A DNA stretch of 64,000 nt. It comes from Phycisphaerales bacterium AB-hyl4 (lineage in GTDB: Bacteria; Planctomycetota; Phycisphaerae; Phycisphaerales; Phycisphaeraceae). This document shows, piece after piece, positions 54,334 to 63,576 of the stretch (positions are counted from its first letter, which is position 1; each line of letters opens with the position of its first letter). The notes beneath the pieces were generated by a model. That model was not told the DNA's origin, ran no database searches, and was given only the letters and a program-made list of their open reading frames with translations. Where the stretch lies: NCBI GenBank assembly GCA_041821185.1, contig JBGUBD010000004.1, forward strand, positions 186,001-250,000, given 5' to 3'. The position numbers were made by a program, and so were the translations under genes.

Positions 54334-54441
54334 CCTTCGGCGGAGGCGGTGCAGCGTAAGCCGCACCGCCTGACGCGCGTGATGCACGCCCCGGCGCGTG
54401 CACCAACTTCTGATCCGCCCTGGCCCCCTTCGGACCAAGCC

Positions 54442-55827
54442 ATGCCTCAGCAGAAGATCAAAAACCCGTTCATGCACACGCACGATGATGACTGCGACCA
54501 TGATCATCACCACCATCACCACGATGGCGAGGAAGATCTGCAGCAGCTCGACCCGGCTCAGCAGTCGCTGGCCGACGCGTTGCGCGTCAGCTTCAACATC
54601 CTCAAGGGCCTCATGGTCCTGCTGCTCATCGCCTACATCTTTTCCGGTGTGTTCTGGGTCGAAGAGCAGGAACGCGCCGTCCGCCTGCGCTTCGGCGCGA
54701 TGGTCGGCGAGCCGGGCCAGCAGGTGTACGAGCCGGGCTGGCATTTCGGCCTGCCCTACCCGATCGAGCAGGACATCCGCGTGCCCGTCTCGCAGCAGAC
54801 AATCAACATCCAGCGCGCTTACTGGCATGAGATTTCCGAAGCCGACCTCGGCCGCAGCGCTGAAGAGCTCGCCGGCCGCGCCGGCCCGCTCAACCCCGAA
54901 CGCGACGGCTCGCTGCTCACCGGCGACGCCAACATCTTTCACGCACGCTTTAACATCAGCTACACCGTGACGGACCCGGCGGCCTTTTTCCAGAACGTCG
55001 GCCTCGCTCGGCCGAACGTCGACCGCCTGCCCGACGGCCAACCCGCTGTCCGCTCCATGGATTTCGCCGACGCTCTCGTGCGAAACGTCGCCGAGCAGGG
55101 CATCATCCACGCCTTCGCCCGCGCTGAAGCGGACCAGATCTATCGCCAGGTCTTCCCACGCGAGTTCGCTCTCGCCCGTATGCGCGACGTCATGGAACAG
55201 ATGAACACCGGCATCACCATCGACCGCCTGGACATGACCGACCCGCAACTGCCCCAACCCGTTCGCTCCGCGGCGCAAGCAGTCACCAACGCCGAGAGCG
55301 AACGTGCACAACTCGTCGAAGAAGCCCGGCAGGAGCAGGCTCGCATCCTCGGCGAAGTCGCGGGCGCAGCCCACACGCCACTCGTGCAACTGATCAATGA
55401 CTACGAGCAGGCTCGTACCATCGAAGACATGGACGCCGCAGGCCAGATTCTCGACGAGCTGAACGAAACACTCGACCGCCTCATGCTCAGCGAAGATCGC
55501 GGCGCACTTCGCATCGGCGGCGAGGTCGCTCGCGTGATCAACGAAGCCACCACGTACCGCACGACCATCGGCCAGCAGATTCAGGCCGAGGTCAGCCTCT
55601 TCCAGGCTTATCTCGAAGACTACCGCCGTACGCCCCGCCTGCTCCAGACACGCCTCTGGCAGGACGCCCGCGAACAGATTCTCTCCGGCGACGTGGAAAC
55701 GTTCTACCTCATGGGCGGCCAGTTTTACCCCGTGCTCAACCGCGACCCTGCCCTCGCCCGCGAGCGTGAGGAAAGGCGACTTCGTCGACAGGATGTAGAA
55801 AGACGCGAACGCCAGCAGCAGCGCTGA
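54442..55827 (+). CDS. HflK-like SPFH protein with His-rich N terminus
   Basis: 461 residues. The cytoplasmic N terminus contains HTHDDDCDHDHHHHHHD, then one helix (GLMVLLLIAYIFSGVFW) and an SPFH domain (VEEQERAVRLRFGAMVG, YEPGWHFGLPYPIEQDIRV, FNISYTVTDPAAFF). The tail has long helices (ESERAQLVEEARQEQARIL). The His/Asp run is unusual for HflK and could bind metal. The ATG at 54442 is chosen; a GTG frame start at 54349 is less likely. Confidence 0.85.
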   Translation: MPQQKIKNPFMHTHDDDCDHDHHHHHHDGEEDLQQLDPAQQSLADALRVSFNILKGLMVLLLIAYIFSGVFWVEEQERAVRLRFGAMVGEPGQQVYEPGWHFGLPYPIEQDIRVPVSQQTINIQRAYWHEISEADLGRSAEELAGRAGPLNPERDGSLLTGDANIFHARFNISYTVTDPAAFFQNVGLARPNVDRLPDGQPAVRSMDFADALVRNVAEQGIIHAFARAEADQIYRQVFPREFALARMRDVMEQMNTGITIDRLDMTDPQLPQPVRSAAQAVTNAESERAQLVEEARQEQARILGEVAGAAHTPLVQLINDYEQARTIEDMDAAGQILDELNETLDRLMLSEDRGALRIGGEVARVINEATTYRTTIGQQIQAEVSLFQAYLEDYRRTPRLLQTRLWQDAREQILSGDVETFYLMGGQFYPVLNRDPALAREREERRLRRQDVERRERQQQR

Positions 55828-55896
55828 CGTAGCACGTTCAGCGGCCGCTGCGTTTCAGCGGTGCAATCCGTGCCCGATGGCCGATGGAGCCGACGT

Positions 55897-57174
55897 ATGA
55901 CCAGCCTCGACACACCCACGCGAACCGCACCCGATGCCGACGTCGACACGCGCGACATGATCATCAAGTGCGCCAAGCTCACCAAGATGTTCCGCGACTT
56001 CTGGATGCGGAACCGCGTCAAGGCGGTCAACGCCATCGACATCGAGGTTCTTCGCGGTGAGGTGTTCGGCCTGCTCGGGCCCAACGGCTCGGGTAAATCC
56101 ACCACCATCAAGATGATCCTCGGCCTGCTGCATCCGACATCGGGACACATCGCCATCTTCGGCAGGCATCCCCGCGATGTCGCCATCAAAAAACAGATCG
56201 GCTACCTGCCCGAAGAAAGCTACCTCTACCGCTTCCTCAACGCACGCGAAACGCTCGACTACTACGGCAGGCTGTTTCATCAGAACCGCAGCCAACGCAA
56301 GCGACGCATCGAAACCCTGCTCGAAATGGTCGGCCTGGACAAGGTCGCCAATCGCCCGGTCGGCGAATATTCCAAAGGTATGCAGCGGCGCATCGGCCTC
56401 GCGCAGGCGCTCATCAACGACCCGCAACTGCTCATCCTCGACGAGCCCACCACCGGCCTCGACCCGATCGGCACGCGACAGATCAAAGACCTCATCCTCG
56501 AACTCAAACGCCGCGGCAAGACCATCCTGCTCTGCTCGCACCTGCTCGCCGACGTGGAAGACGTCTGCGACCGCGTGTCGATCATGTTCGGCGGCAAGGT
56601 CCGCCGCGAGGGCACGGTCGATGAACTGCTCGTGCAGGAATCGCTGACCAACCTCCAGACCACGCAACTCGACGCGGAAGACGTGCAAGCCATTGAGCAA
56701 CTACTTGAAAAACGTGGCAAGCACATCGAGCGCGTCGAACAGCCGCGCCAGAAACTCGAAGCCCTGTTCCTTAATATCGTGCACGAAGCGCAGGCCGAGG
56801 GCGTAGACACCAGCGGCGCGACCGGCGGCGGCCCGCTTGCCGAGTTCCTCCGCGGCGATGAACAGGAAGTACAGGAAGACGTCGGCGAAGCGCTCATCGA
56901 TCGGCTGGTCGAAACCAAGCCCGCCGACGCGGGCAAGACAAGCGGGCCCGCGGACGCAACCAAAACGCCGCCCGCCGAGGCTGCCGAGCCAATCGAGCGC
57001 GATTCCCTGATTGATGAGCTGGTCTCGCCCGGCGACAAGCCCGAACAGGCCAAGCCGCGCGACGACAGGTCGAGCAGCGAGCCTTCGCCCGTGCCTGAGC
57101 CTCAGCCTGAAGAGGACGTGGACGACAGCGTGCTCGATTCACTGCTCGGCGATGAGAAGAAAAAAGACAAGTAA
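55897..57174 (+). CDS. ABC-2-type transporter ATP-binding protein with long acidic tail
   Basis: 425 residues. The first 240 are an ABC ATPase: GPNGSGKSTTIK, YSKGMQRRIGLAQAL, LLILDEPTTGLDP. The remainder is unlike the family: a helical linker and about 100 residues rich in Asp, Glu, Pro and Ala, ending EEDVDDSVLDSLLGDEKKKDK. The ATG at 55897 is chosen over a GTG at 55861. It is followed 57 nt later by the matching permease. Such pairs in planctomycetes are thought to be exporters. Confidence 0.9.
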   Translation: MTSLDTPTRTAPDADVDTRDMIIKCAKLTKMFRDFWMRNRVKAVNAIDIEVLRGEVFGLLGPNGSGKSTTIKMILGLLHPTSGHIAIFGRHPRDVAIKKQIGYLPEESYLYRFLNARETLDYYGRLFHQNRSQRKRRIETLLEMVGLDKVANRPVGEYSKGMQRRIGLAQALINDPQLLILDEPTTGLDPIGTRQIKDLILELKRRGKTILLCSHLLADVEDVCDRVSIMFGGKVRREGTVDELLVQESLTNLQTTQLDAEDVQAIEQLLEKRGKHIERVEQPRQKLEALFLNIVHEAQAEGVDTSGATGGGPLAEFLRGDEQEVQEDVGEALIDRLVETKPADAGKTSGPADATKTPPAEAAEPIERDSLIDELVSPGDKPEQAKPRDDRSSSEPSPVPEPQPEEDVDDSVLDSLLGDEKKKDK

Positions 57175-57231
57175 CCCATGCGTAAGCGCGGTGCACTTTC
57201 CGGTGCGCTGCATTGAGAGTCTCAGACACCC

Positions 57232-59055
57232 ATGCCCAAACGCAACTGGAAAATCTGGCTCGGCCTGCTGCTGACGATCCTTGTCGTGGGCGAAGGCATC
57301 GCATGGCTGTTGTGGGCGCAAGGCTGGGCGGAGGTCGGCGCGGTTGTCGCGGGCGCCGGCCGTGTGGTTGCGGCGCTGTGGGTGGTGCGCGGTTTGTGGC
57401 TGTGGCGTGACATTCCCTGGGTGCGACAGCAAACGCGCGTGATCATCGGCACGATCGTCGCGCTGCTGCTCGTGCTGTTCGGCATGCAGATGGGTTACGA
57501 AGGCCTGGTCTACGCCACCGTCGGCAGCTACCTGATGGCGATTGGTTTCGTGTACGGCCTTGCGCTGATGCGACTCATGCTCTCGCCGGGCCACCCCATC
57601 CTCGGCGTCGCGCGAACGCTGCTGGACGAAGCGATCCGCATGAAGGTCGCCATCGTGTTCATCGTCGCGGTCGTGCTGCTCGTGCCCACGCTGCCGTTCG
57701 CGCTCGACGCGGGCGAGTTGCTGAAGTATCGCGTGCAGTCGTTTCTCACCTGGTCGCTGATGGCGACCGGCGTGCTGCTGAGCCTGATGACCATCTTCCT
57801 CGCGGTGATGACGATCACCAGCGAGGTGAACCATCGACAGATCTTTCTCACCATGACCAAGCCCGTCGGTCGGGCGCAATACCTGGCGGGCAAGTGGCTG
57901 GGGATCGCCCTGCTGAACGTGCTGCTGGTCGCGGTCTGCGGCGGGGGCATTTACACCTTCACACAACTGCTCGTGCAGCAGGAGGCGGCGTCCCAGGCCG
58001 ACCGCCTGGCGGTGGAGCAGGAAGTGCTCTCCGCGCGGGTGCCGTTAACGCCACAGCCACCCGCGGGCACGGACATGAGCTCACTGTATGAACAGCGGCT
58101 CGAACGACTCCGCCAGCAAGACCCGATGGAGTACGGCCAGCCCGGCGCGACTGTGCCACCACGCATTCGTAGACAGATCCAACAGCAAGTCATCGCGCAG
58201 TGGTACACGGTCGGCCCCCGGCAAAGCCAGACGTATGTGTTTCGTGACGTGCGCGTGCCCGACGCCGAGCAACAGACCGTGCAGTTCCGCCTCAACCCTC
58301 GCGCTGCGGGCAACGTGCCGGAAGGCTACGTCTACCTCGACGTGCTGATCAACGGCCGACGGTATCAGCTTCAACCAGGCCAGACCGGCTACCTGCGACT
58401 CTCAGAAGATACGTTTCACGTGCTGCGCATTCCGGCACAGCTGATCGAAAATGGTGAGCTGCGCATCACCATCCGCAACCCCGAGATGAACGGCTACGAA
58501 CAGCCGAGCTTCAGCTTCAACACGGCAGACGGCTTGCAGATTCTCTACCGGGCCGGCGCGTTCGAGGCGAACCTGTTGCGCTCGCTGGCGATGATCTGGC
58601 TTCGACTTGGCTTCCTCGCGATGCTCGGGCTCGCGGCGGGTACGTTCATGAGCTTCCCCACCGCGTCGCTGCTGAGCATGATGGTTTACGTCGCGGCGGC
58701 GGCGAGCGGCTTCCTGCAGGAGTCGCTGGAGTCGTACGCCGCGTTCCCCGGTGGTGAGATCTCGGCGTGGGAGCAGATCGTGGGCATCCCGGCGGGCATG
58801 CTCGCAGCGATCGGCGCGGGAGAGTTCGGCGAGGCGCTGCGCATGCTCATCCGTCTGCTGGGGCAGACATTCATGTTGTTCGTGCCGGCGTTCGGCGATT
58901 ACAACCCGACGCCGCTGGTATCGGACGGTCTGGCGGTGAGTTGGCGAATGCTCGGCAACGCCGCGTGGCAGGTCGGCCTGGTATGGACGGGCGTGATGGC
59001 AATCATCGGCTGGGCAATCTTCCGCCGACGAGAGCTGGCACGGGTCACCGTTTAG
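57232..59055 (+). CDS. ABC-2-type permease with large periplasmic domain
   Basis: 607 residues: about six N-terminal helices including TSEVNHRQIFLTMTKPVGR (coupling helix), a periplasmic segment of about 230 residues (about 255-450), and three or four C-terminal helices. This pairs with the ATPase just upstream. The TAG stop at 59053-59055 shares its AG with the first heptamer unit of repeat D. Confidence 0.85.
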   Translation: MPKRNWKIWLGLLLTILVVGEGIAWLLWAQGWAEVGAVVAGAGRVVAALWVVRGLWLWRDIPWVRQQTRVIIGTIVALLLVLFGMQMGYEGLVYATVGSYLMAIGFVYGLALMRLMLSPGHPILGVARTLLDEAIRMKVAIVFIVAVVLLVPTLPFALDAGELLKYRVQSFLTWSLMATGVLLSLMTIFLAVMTITSEVNHRQIFLTMTKPVGRAQYLAGKWLGIALLNVLLVAVCGGGIYTFTQLLVQQEAASQADRLAVEQEVLSARVPLTPQPPAGTDMSSLYEQRLERLRQQDPMEYGQPGATVPPRIRRQIQQQVIAQWYTVGPRQSQTYVFRDVRVPDAEQQTVQFRLNPRAAGNVPEGYVYLDVLINGRRYQLQPGQTGYLRLSEDTFHVLRIPAQLIENGELRITIRNPEMNGYEQPSFSFNTADGLQILYRAGAFEANLLRSLAMIWLRLGFLAMLGLAAGTFMSFPTASLLSMMVYVAAAASGFLQESLESYAAFPGGEISAWEQIVGIPAGMLAAIGAGEFGEALRMLIRLLGQTFMLFVPAFGDYNPTPLVSDGLAVSWRMLGNAAWQVGLVWTGVMAIIGWAIFRRRELARVTV

Positions 59056-59141
59056 TTTTGAGTTTCTGGTTTCGAGTTTCGAGTTCCGCATGATGGGACC
59101 GCGACGCGAAACTTGAAACTCGGAACTCGAAACTCGGAACT
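59054..59141. repeat. Heptamer inverted repeat D at a stop codon
   Basis: Five units on each side (59054-59088 and 59107-59141; about 28 of 35 positions complementary) with an 18-nt spacer. The first unit starts on the AG of the permease stop codon, and the last ends 7 nt before the next ATG. Confidence 0.85.
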
Positions 59142-59148
59142 GATAAAG

Positions 59149-61296
59149 ATGAACCGCGAACGCCTTATTCAACTTCTTTCGCTGACCGTGACGGTGGTCT
59201 GCCTCGCCGGGGCGGTGCTGTTGATGCCGACGATCAACAGTCAGCGACGCGACCTTCAGTTGAGCTTTGACATTGAAGTGGGCGATCGTGTCGATGCGCG
59301 TTATGCCGTGACCGCCGCGGCGCTGGGCAGCTTCCGCGGGCTGGCGGTGGACATTTTGTGGTATCGGGCGGAACAACTGAAAAACGAGGGCAAGTTCTGG
59401 GAGGCGGCGACGCTGGCGGAGTGGATCACCACGTTGCAGCCGCGTTTTCCGCAGGTGTGGTCGTTCCATGCGTGGAACATGGCGTACAACATCTCGGTGC
59501 AGACGCATACGCCGGAGGAACGCTGGAACTGGGTAAACAAGGGCATTCGGCTGCTGCGTGAGGAAGGCATTCCGAACAACCCGACGGCAATTCGGCTGTA
59601 CCGCGAGCTTGGCTGGATCTTCTTTCACAAGATGGGCCAGTACGCCGACGACATGCACTGGTACTACAAGCTGAAGCTGGCAGAGGAATGGCAGGAGGTG
59701 CTCGGCACGCCGACGCAGGGGGCGGATGGCGAGCAGGCGGCACGGAATTTTGCGCCGGTGGCGTATTCGGCAGACCGTTATTTTCAGCTTGATCGGCCGT
59801 CGCTGGCGATGCGCGAGCAGCTTCGCGCGTTGGCCGAGCAGTTTCCAAGCTATGCCGACGAGCTTCGCGACTTCACGCGCCGAGGCCTGGTGCGATTTTC
59901 TGAACGAGCGCCATCGCTTGCCGAGACGATGCGGAGCAACGGCGACCGCCGCGCTGCCGAGCAGCTTGAAGCGCTGGTTGAAACAGCGGGGCGTCGGATG
60001 CAGCGAGCGACGCGTGATCCGTTGAACCTGCTTTACGATGATGTGCCTTCGACACGGCCGGTGGTCGAGCAGTTGCGCGCGATCGGCATGGATGCGGACG
60101 AGCGAACGCTTCGTCGCGTTGGTCGGCTGGAGATGTATCTGATGTACGTCCCGGCGCAGACGCTGATGGAGCATGGCGGCGAGTTGCTCGGCCTCGACGA
60201 GCAGGAATTGCAACTCGTCGGCGTGCTGATGAACGCGGAGCATCGCGAGGGCGTGCAGGCGCTGCTGGCTTACCTGCGGGCGCGGGCGCTCGTGCGGCAT
60301 TACCACATGGACCCGGTGTTCATGTTGCAACTGATGGAAGATTTCGGGCCGATCGACTGGCGTCACCCGGCGTCGCATGGCGTGTACTGGTCTGCCATGG
60401 GCGTCGACCGCATTCGCGACGTGCGCGACCGCAGCAACATCGACATGCTCAACACGAATCGGCAGGTCATCCACGGCTTGCAGGCGTTGATGCGAACCGG
60501 CCGAGTGAGCTTCGATCCGCTCGCCGGGCAGGTGGACATCATGCCCGAACCGGCGTTCATCCCCGCGTACGAGCAGGCCATGTTCGACGCGGAGGAACGC
60601 TCGCAAGAGTTGGGCCTGGGCAGCACGGGCACGATCGAACACTTCGAAGCCGGCCACGAAAACTTTTTGCTGACCGCGATCGTCTACAGCTATCTCTACG
60701 GCGAAGCGGATCAGGCGCGGTATTACTACGATCGCGTTCGCAACCTCTACGGCGACAACCCGCATAATGTGCGCAGCGGCCGATACCAGCAGACGCTCGA
60801 TGACCTCGTCGTGCAGATGCTCAGCGAAGACGGCGGGCAGCTGCACCAGGCTCGGCAGTTTGTCGACAGCATGATTATCAACGGCCTGACGCGCGGGCTG
60901 GCGCAGGGGCGGATGGACGTGTTCAACCGCTTCCTCACCGTCGCGCGCGGCGGGTATGACCGCTATCGAGCGGAGCGGACGTATGCCAACCCCAACGCGC
61001 CGGGGCCGCGAATGGGGATGGGGCTGGCGAGTACGTTCCGCGAGACGTTCAACAATACTTACACGAACTTCATGCAGTCGCCGCGGACGTCGCTGATCGA
61101 GCGGTCGCGGATATACATGAACACGCCCACAGCGTTGCAGCGTGAGACGTTCCCATACTTCCGCAACGAGGTGTATCAGCAGGCGGAGCAGGCGGGCTTT
61201 GATGCGGAGCGAGCGTTCCCGCCGCCGCCTGAGGTGGATGATCGCCAACTGCGTCGCGAGCGTGAGGCGTTGCCGGACACGGTGGAGCGGCAGTAG
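59149..61296 (+). CDS. Large membrane-anchored TPR-like protein of the ABC operon
   Basis: 715 residues: one N-terminal helix (LLSLTVTVVCLAGAVLLMP), then helical repeats with aromatic signature (ILWYRAEQLKNEGKFWEAATLAEWI, WSFHAWNMAYNIS, YRELGWIFFHKMG). This pattern is typical of planctomycete proteins encoded after ABC-2 transporter pairs. Function is unknown; it may help to organise the exporter or bind cargo. Start 59149 directly follows repeat D; a frame start at 59113 lies inside the repeat. Confidence 0.7.
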   Translation: MNRERLIQLLSLTVTVVCLAGAVLLMPTINSQRRDLQLSFDIEVGDRVDARYAVTAAALGSFRGLAVDILWYRAEQLKNEGKFWEAATLAEWITTLQPRFPQVWSFHAWNMAYNISVQTHTPEERWNWVNKGIRLLREEGIPNNPTAIRLYRELGWIFFHKMGQYADDMHWYYKLKLAEEWQEVLGTPTQGADGEQAARNFAPVAYSADRYFQLDRPSLAMREQLRALAEQFPSYADELRDFTRRGLVRFSERAPSLAETMRSNGDRRAAEQLEALVETAGRRMQRATRDPLNLLYDDVPSTRPVVEQLRAIGMDADERTLRRVGRLEMYLMYVPAQTLMEHGGELLGLDEQELQLVGVLMNAEHREGVQALLAYLRARALVRHYHMDPVFMLQLMEDFGPIDWRHPASHGVYWSAMGVDRIRDVRDRSNIDMLNTNRQVIHGLQALMRTGRVSFDPLAGQVDIMPEPAFIPAYEQAMFDAEERSQELGLGSTGTIEHFEAGHENFLLTAIVYSYLYGEADQARYYYDRVRNLYGDNPHNVRSGRYQQTLDDLVVQMLSEDGGQLHQARQFVDSMIINGLTRGLAQGRMDVFNRFLTVARGGYDRYRAERTYANPNAPGPRMGMGLASTFRETFNNTYTNFMQSPRTSLIERSRIYMNTPTALQRETFPYFRNEVYQQAEQAGFDAERAFPPPPEVDDRQLRREREALPDTVERQ

Positions 61297-61361
61297 CGTC
61301 GGCAGAGCGGGCGTGGGTGTGCAGTTCGGCGTGTTTTGCGCATCGCAGCTACAATGCCGCG

Positions 61362-62108
61362 ATGCGCGACGGTTCGACTTATAACCTGGCGATCGAAACG
61401 GCCAGCCGAGCGGGTTCGCTTGCGCTGGGGCGTGGCGATGCGCTGCTGGCGACGGTCGACCTGCCGGTGCAGCGCCGGCATCGTGTGGGGCTGCTGCCGG
61501 GGGTGGCGACGCTTTGTGAGGCGCATGGGGTGACGGCTGAGCAGTTGGGCGAGGTTTATGTTTCGCTGGGGCCGGGCTCGTTTACGGGACTGCGGGTGGC
61601 GATGGCCAGCGCGGTGACGTTGAGTGTTGCGAATGCGTCGATGCGGCTCGTGGGCGTGCCGACGCTGGATGTGCTTGCGCGGAACACGCCGAGTGAGTAT
61701 GCCTCGGTCGCGGTGTGCTTGAACGTGAAGCGTGGGTCGGCATGGTGCGGGGTCTTTGTCCGGCATGATGATGATTGGCAGGCGACCGTTGAGCCGGGGC
61801 TGCGGTCGATGGATGAGCTGCTGGCGGTTTCGCCGCGGCCGACGGCAGTGCTGGGCGATCCGCTGCCGACGTTGCCCGACCCGCTGCCAACGGATGTGAC
61901 GGTGTTGCCGAGCGAGCTGGCGCGGCCGCGTGCCGAGGCGGTGTGGCGGCTCGGTCGGCTATTGGCGCAAGAAGGTCGTTACACTGCATCGACGGCGTTG
62001 TTGCCGATATACGCCCGGCCGCCGGAGGCGGTGACGTTGTGGGACCAGCGTCACCGGCCGACGCAGGCGTCGACTGGAATGAACACGAAACTCGAAACCC
62101 GAAATTAG
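61362..62108 (+). CDS. tsaB: tRNA threonylcarbamoyladenosine biosynthesis protein TsaB
   Basis: 248 residues of the ASKHA fold. LAIETASRAGSLAL is the first strand-loop, YVSLGPGSFTGLRVAMA is the diagnostic TsaB/YeaZ block. With TsaD and TsaE it completes t6A in tRNA, using the product of TsaC. The last residues (NTKLETRN) and the TAG stop are encoded by a heptamer repeat arm (E). It lies 9 nt before der. Confidence 0.92.
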   Translation: MRDGSTYNLAIETASRAGSLALGRGDALLATVDLPVQRRHRVGLLPGVATLCEAHGVTAEQLGEVYVSLGPGSFTGLRVAMASAVTLSVANASMRLVGVPTLDVLARNTPSEYASVAVCLNVKRGSAWCGVFVRHDDDWQATVEPGLRSMDELLAVSPRPTAVLGDPLPTLPDPLPTDVTVLPSELARPRAEAVWRLGRLLAQEGRYTASTALLPIYARPPEAVTLWDQRHRPTQASTGMNTKLETRN

Positions 62109-62110
62109 AA
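62084..62110. repeat. Heptamer repeat arm E at the tsaB stop codon
   Basis: CGAAACT-CGAAACC-CGAAATTAG: three reverse-type units that supply the last codons and the stop of tsaB. No facing arm was found. Confidence 0.7.
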
Positions 62111-62117
62111 ACGCCTT

Positions 62118-63509
62118 ATGCTTCCTCGCATTGTTATTGTTGGCCGACCGAACGTCGGCAAATCCAGTTTGTTGAACATGCTCGCCGGCCGACGGGTGAG
62201 CATTGTCGATCCGACTGCGGGCGTCACGCGCGACCGCATCAGCACGTTGATCGAAATCCCCCCTGCCGAGCGCGGCGGCGTGGTACGTCATGCCGAGTTG
62301 ATCGACACGGGCGGCTACGGCGTGGAAGACGTGCAGCAACTCACCGCCGAGATCGAGCGGCAGATCGCGCGCGGCCTGGCGGATGCAGACCTGGTGCTGT
62401 TTGTCGTCGATGCGCAGAGCGGGTTGATGCCATTGGACCACACGGTGGCGAAGCTGCTGCGCAGCGAGTCGGCACAGGCGGCGGGTCGCAAGGGTGGTCG
62501 GCCGGTGCTGATGGTGACGAACAAGGTTGACGCCGAGAAGCATGAAGCCGAAGCGTTCGAGTCGCTGAAACTCGGGTTCGGCGATCCAGTGATGGTGTCG
62601 GCCAACACGGGGCATAACAAACATGAGTTGTACGATCGCATTCGCGAACATATCGACTTCGATCATCGTGAAGGCGCAGACAACGAAGCGAGCGATATCG
62701 AGACCGGTATCCTGCTGGCGATGGTGGGCAAGCGGAACGCGGGCAAGAGCACGCTGGTCAATGCGCTTGCGGGCGACGAGCGGGTGATCGTGTCGGAACA
62801 GGAAGGGACGACGCGCGATTCGGTCGATGTGCGAATTGAAATCGATGGGCAGGTATTGACGGCGATCGACACCGCGGGCGTTCGCAAGCGGAAGAGCCTG
62901 GCGGACGACATCGAGTTTTACTCGTATCACCGTTCGCTGCGGAGCATTCGCCGGGCCGACGTGTGCCTGCTGCTGATTGATTCGACGGTGCCGACGAGCC
63001 AGGTGGATCGGCAGTTGGTGACGGAGTTGTTGCGGCATCATCGGCCGACGGTGATCGTGGTGAACAAGTGGGATCTTGCGGAGAAACAATACACGCAGGA
63101 AGAATATGTCGACTATCTGGATGAGTCGATCAAGGCGATGACGTACGCGCCGATTGCGTTTATCAGCGCCAAGCAAGGCGAGGGTGTGCGGGAAATGCTC
63201 GCGATGGCAATGAACCTGTACGAGCAGGCGAGCCATCGCGTGTCGACGAGCGAGATGAACCAGGTGATCGAGCAGGTGATGGAAGAACGCGGACCGAGCA
63301 GCAAGGGCGGTAAGCGGGCCAAGATTTATTACGGCACGCAGACCGACGTGCGGCCGCCCACGATTACGTTGTTTGTCAATGATCCGGAACTGTTCGACAA
63401 CAACTATCAGCGGTTTCTATTGAACCGGTTTCGCGATCTGCTGCCTTTCAGTGAAGTGCCGATTCACTTGCAGTTCCGGCAACGCGGGCGGCATGCGGTG
63501 GAGGGGTGA
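62118..63509 (+). CDS. der: Ribosome-assembly GTPase Der (EngA)
   Basis: 463 residues with the two tandem GTPase domains that define Der: domain 1 GRPNVGKSSLLN, DTGG and NKVD; domain 2 GKRNAGKSTLVN (about residue 203), DTAG and NKWD, then the KH-like C-terminal domain (YYGTQTDVRPPTITLFVNDP). It acts in 50S ribosome assembly. There are 9 nt between the tsaB stop and its ATG. Confidence 0.97.
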   Translation: MLPRIVIVGRPNVGKSSLLNMLAGRRVSIVDPTAGVTRDRISTLIEIPPAERGGVVRHAELIDTGGYGVEDVQQLTAEIERQIARGLADADLVLFVVDAQSGLMPLDHTVAKLLRSESAQAAGRKGGRPVLMVTNKVDAEKHEAEAFESLKLGFGDPVMVSANTGHNKHELYDRIREHIDFDHREGADNEASDIETGILLAMVGKRNAGKSTLVNALAGDERVIVSEQEGTTRDSVDVRIEIDGQVLTAIDTAGVRKRKSLADDIEFYSYHRSLRSIRRADVCLLLIDSTVPTSQVDRQLVTELLRHHRPTVIVVNKWDLAEKQYTQEEYVDYLDESIKAMTYAPIAFISAKQGEGVREMLAMAMNLYEQASHRVSTSEMNQVIEQVMEERGPSSKGGKRAKIYYGTQTDVRPPTITLFVNDPELFDNNYQRFLLNRFRDLLPFSEVPIHLQFRQRGRHAVEG

Positions 63510-63522
63510 TGTGCGTGGGGGG

Positions 63523-63547
63523 AGCTCACGGATGCCATCCGTGGGCT
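63523..63547. terminator. Bidirectional hairpin between der and the UbiD-type gene
   Basis: AGCTCACGGA and TCCGTGGGCT form a 10-bp stem (one G-U) with a 5-nt loop, then TTTA on the plus strand. It lies between convergent genes. Confidence 0.55.
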
Positions 63548-63576
63548 TTAATGAGGAGGCTTCACATCGGGTGGGG

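Noticed and set aside
53266..55389. A 707-codon minus-strand open frame
   Set aside because: Antisense of two clear SPFH genes; no domain, no ribosome site.
58402..61248. A 948-codon minus-strand open frame
   Set aside because: Antisense of the ABC-2 permease and TPR-like genes, with His/Arg/Gln-rich low-complexity composition and no recognisable domain.
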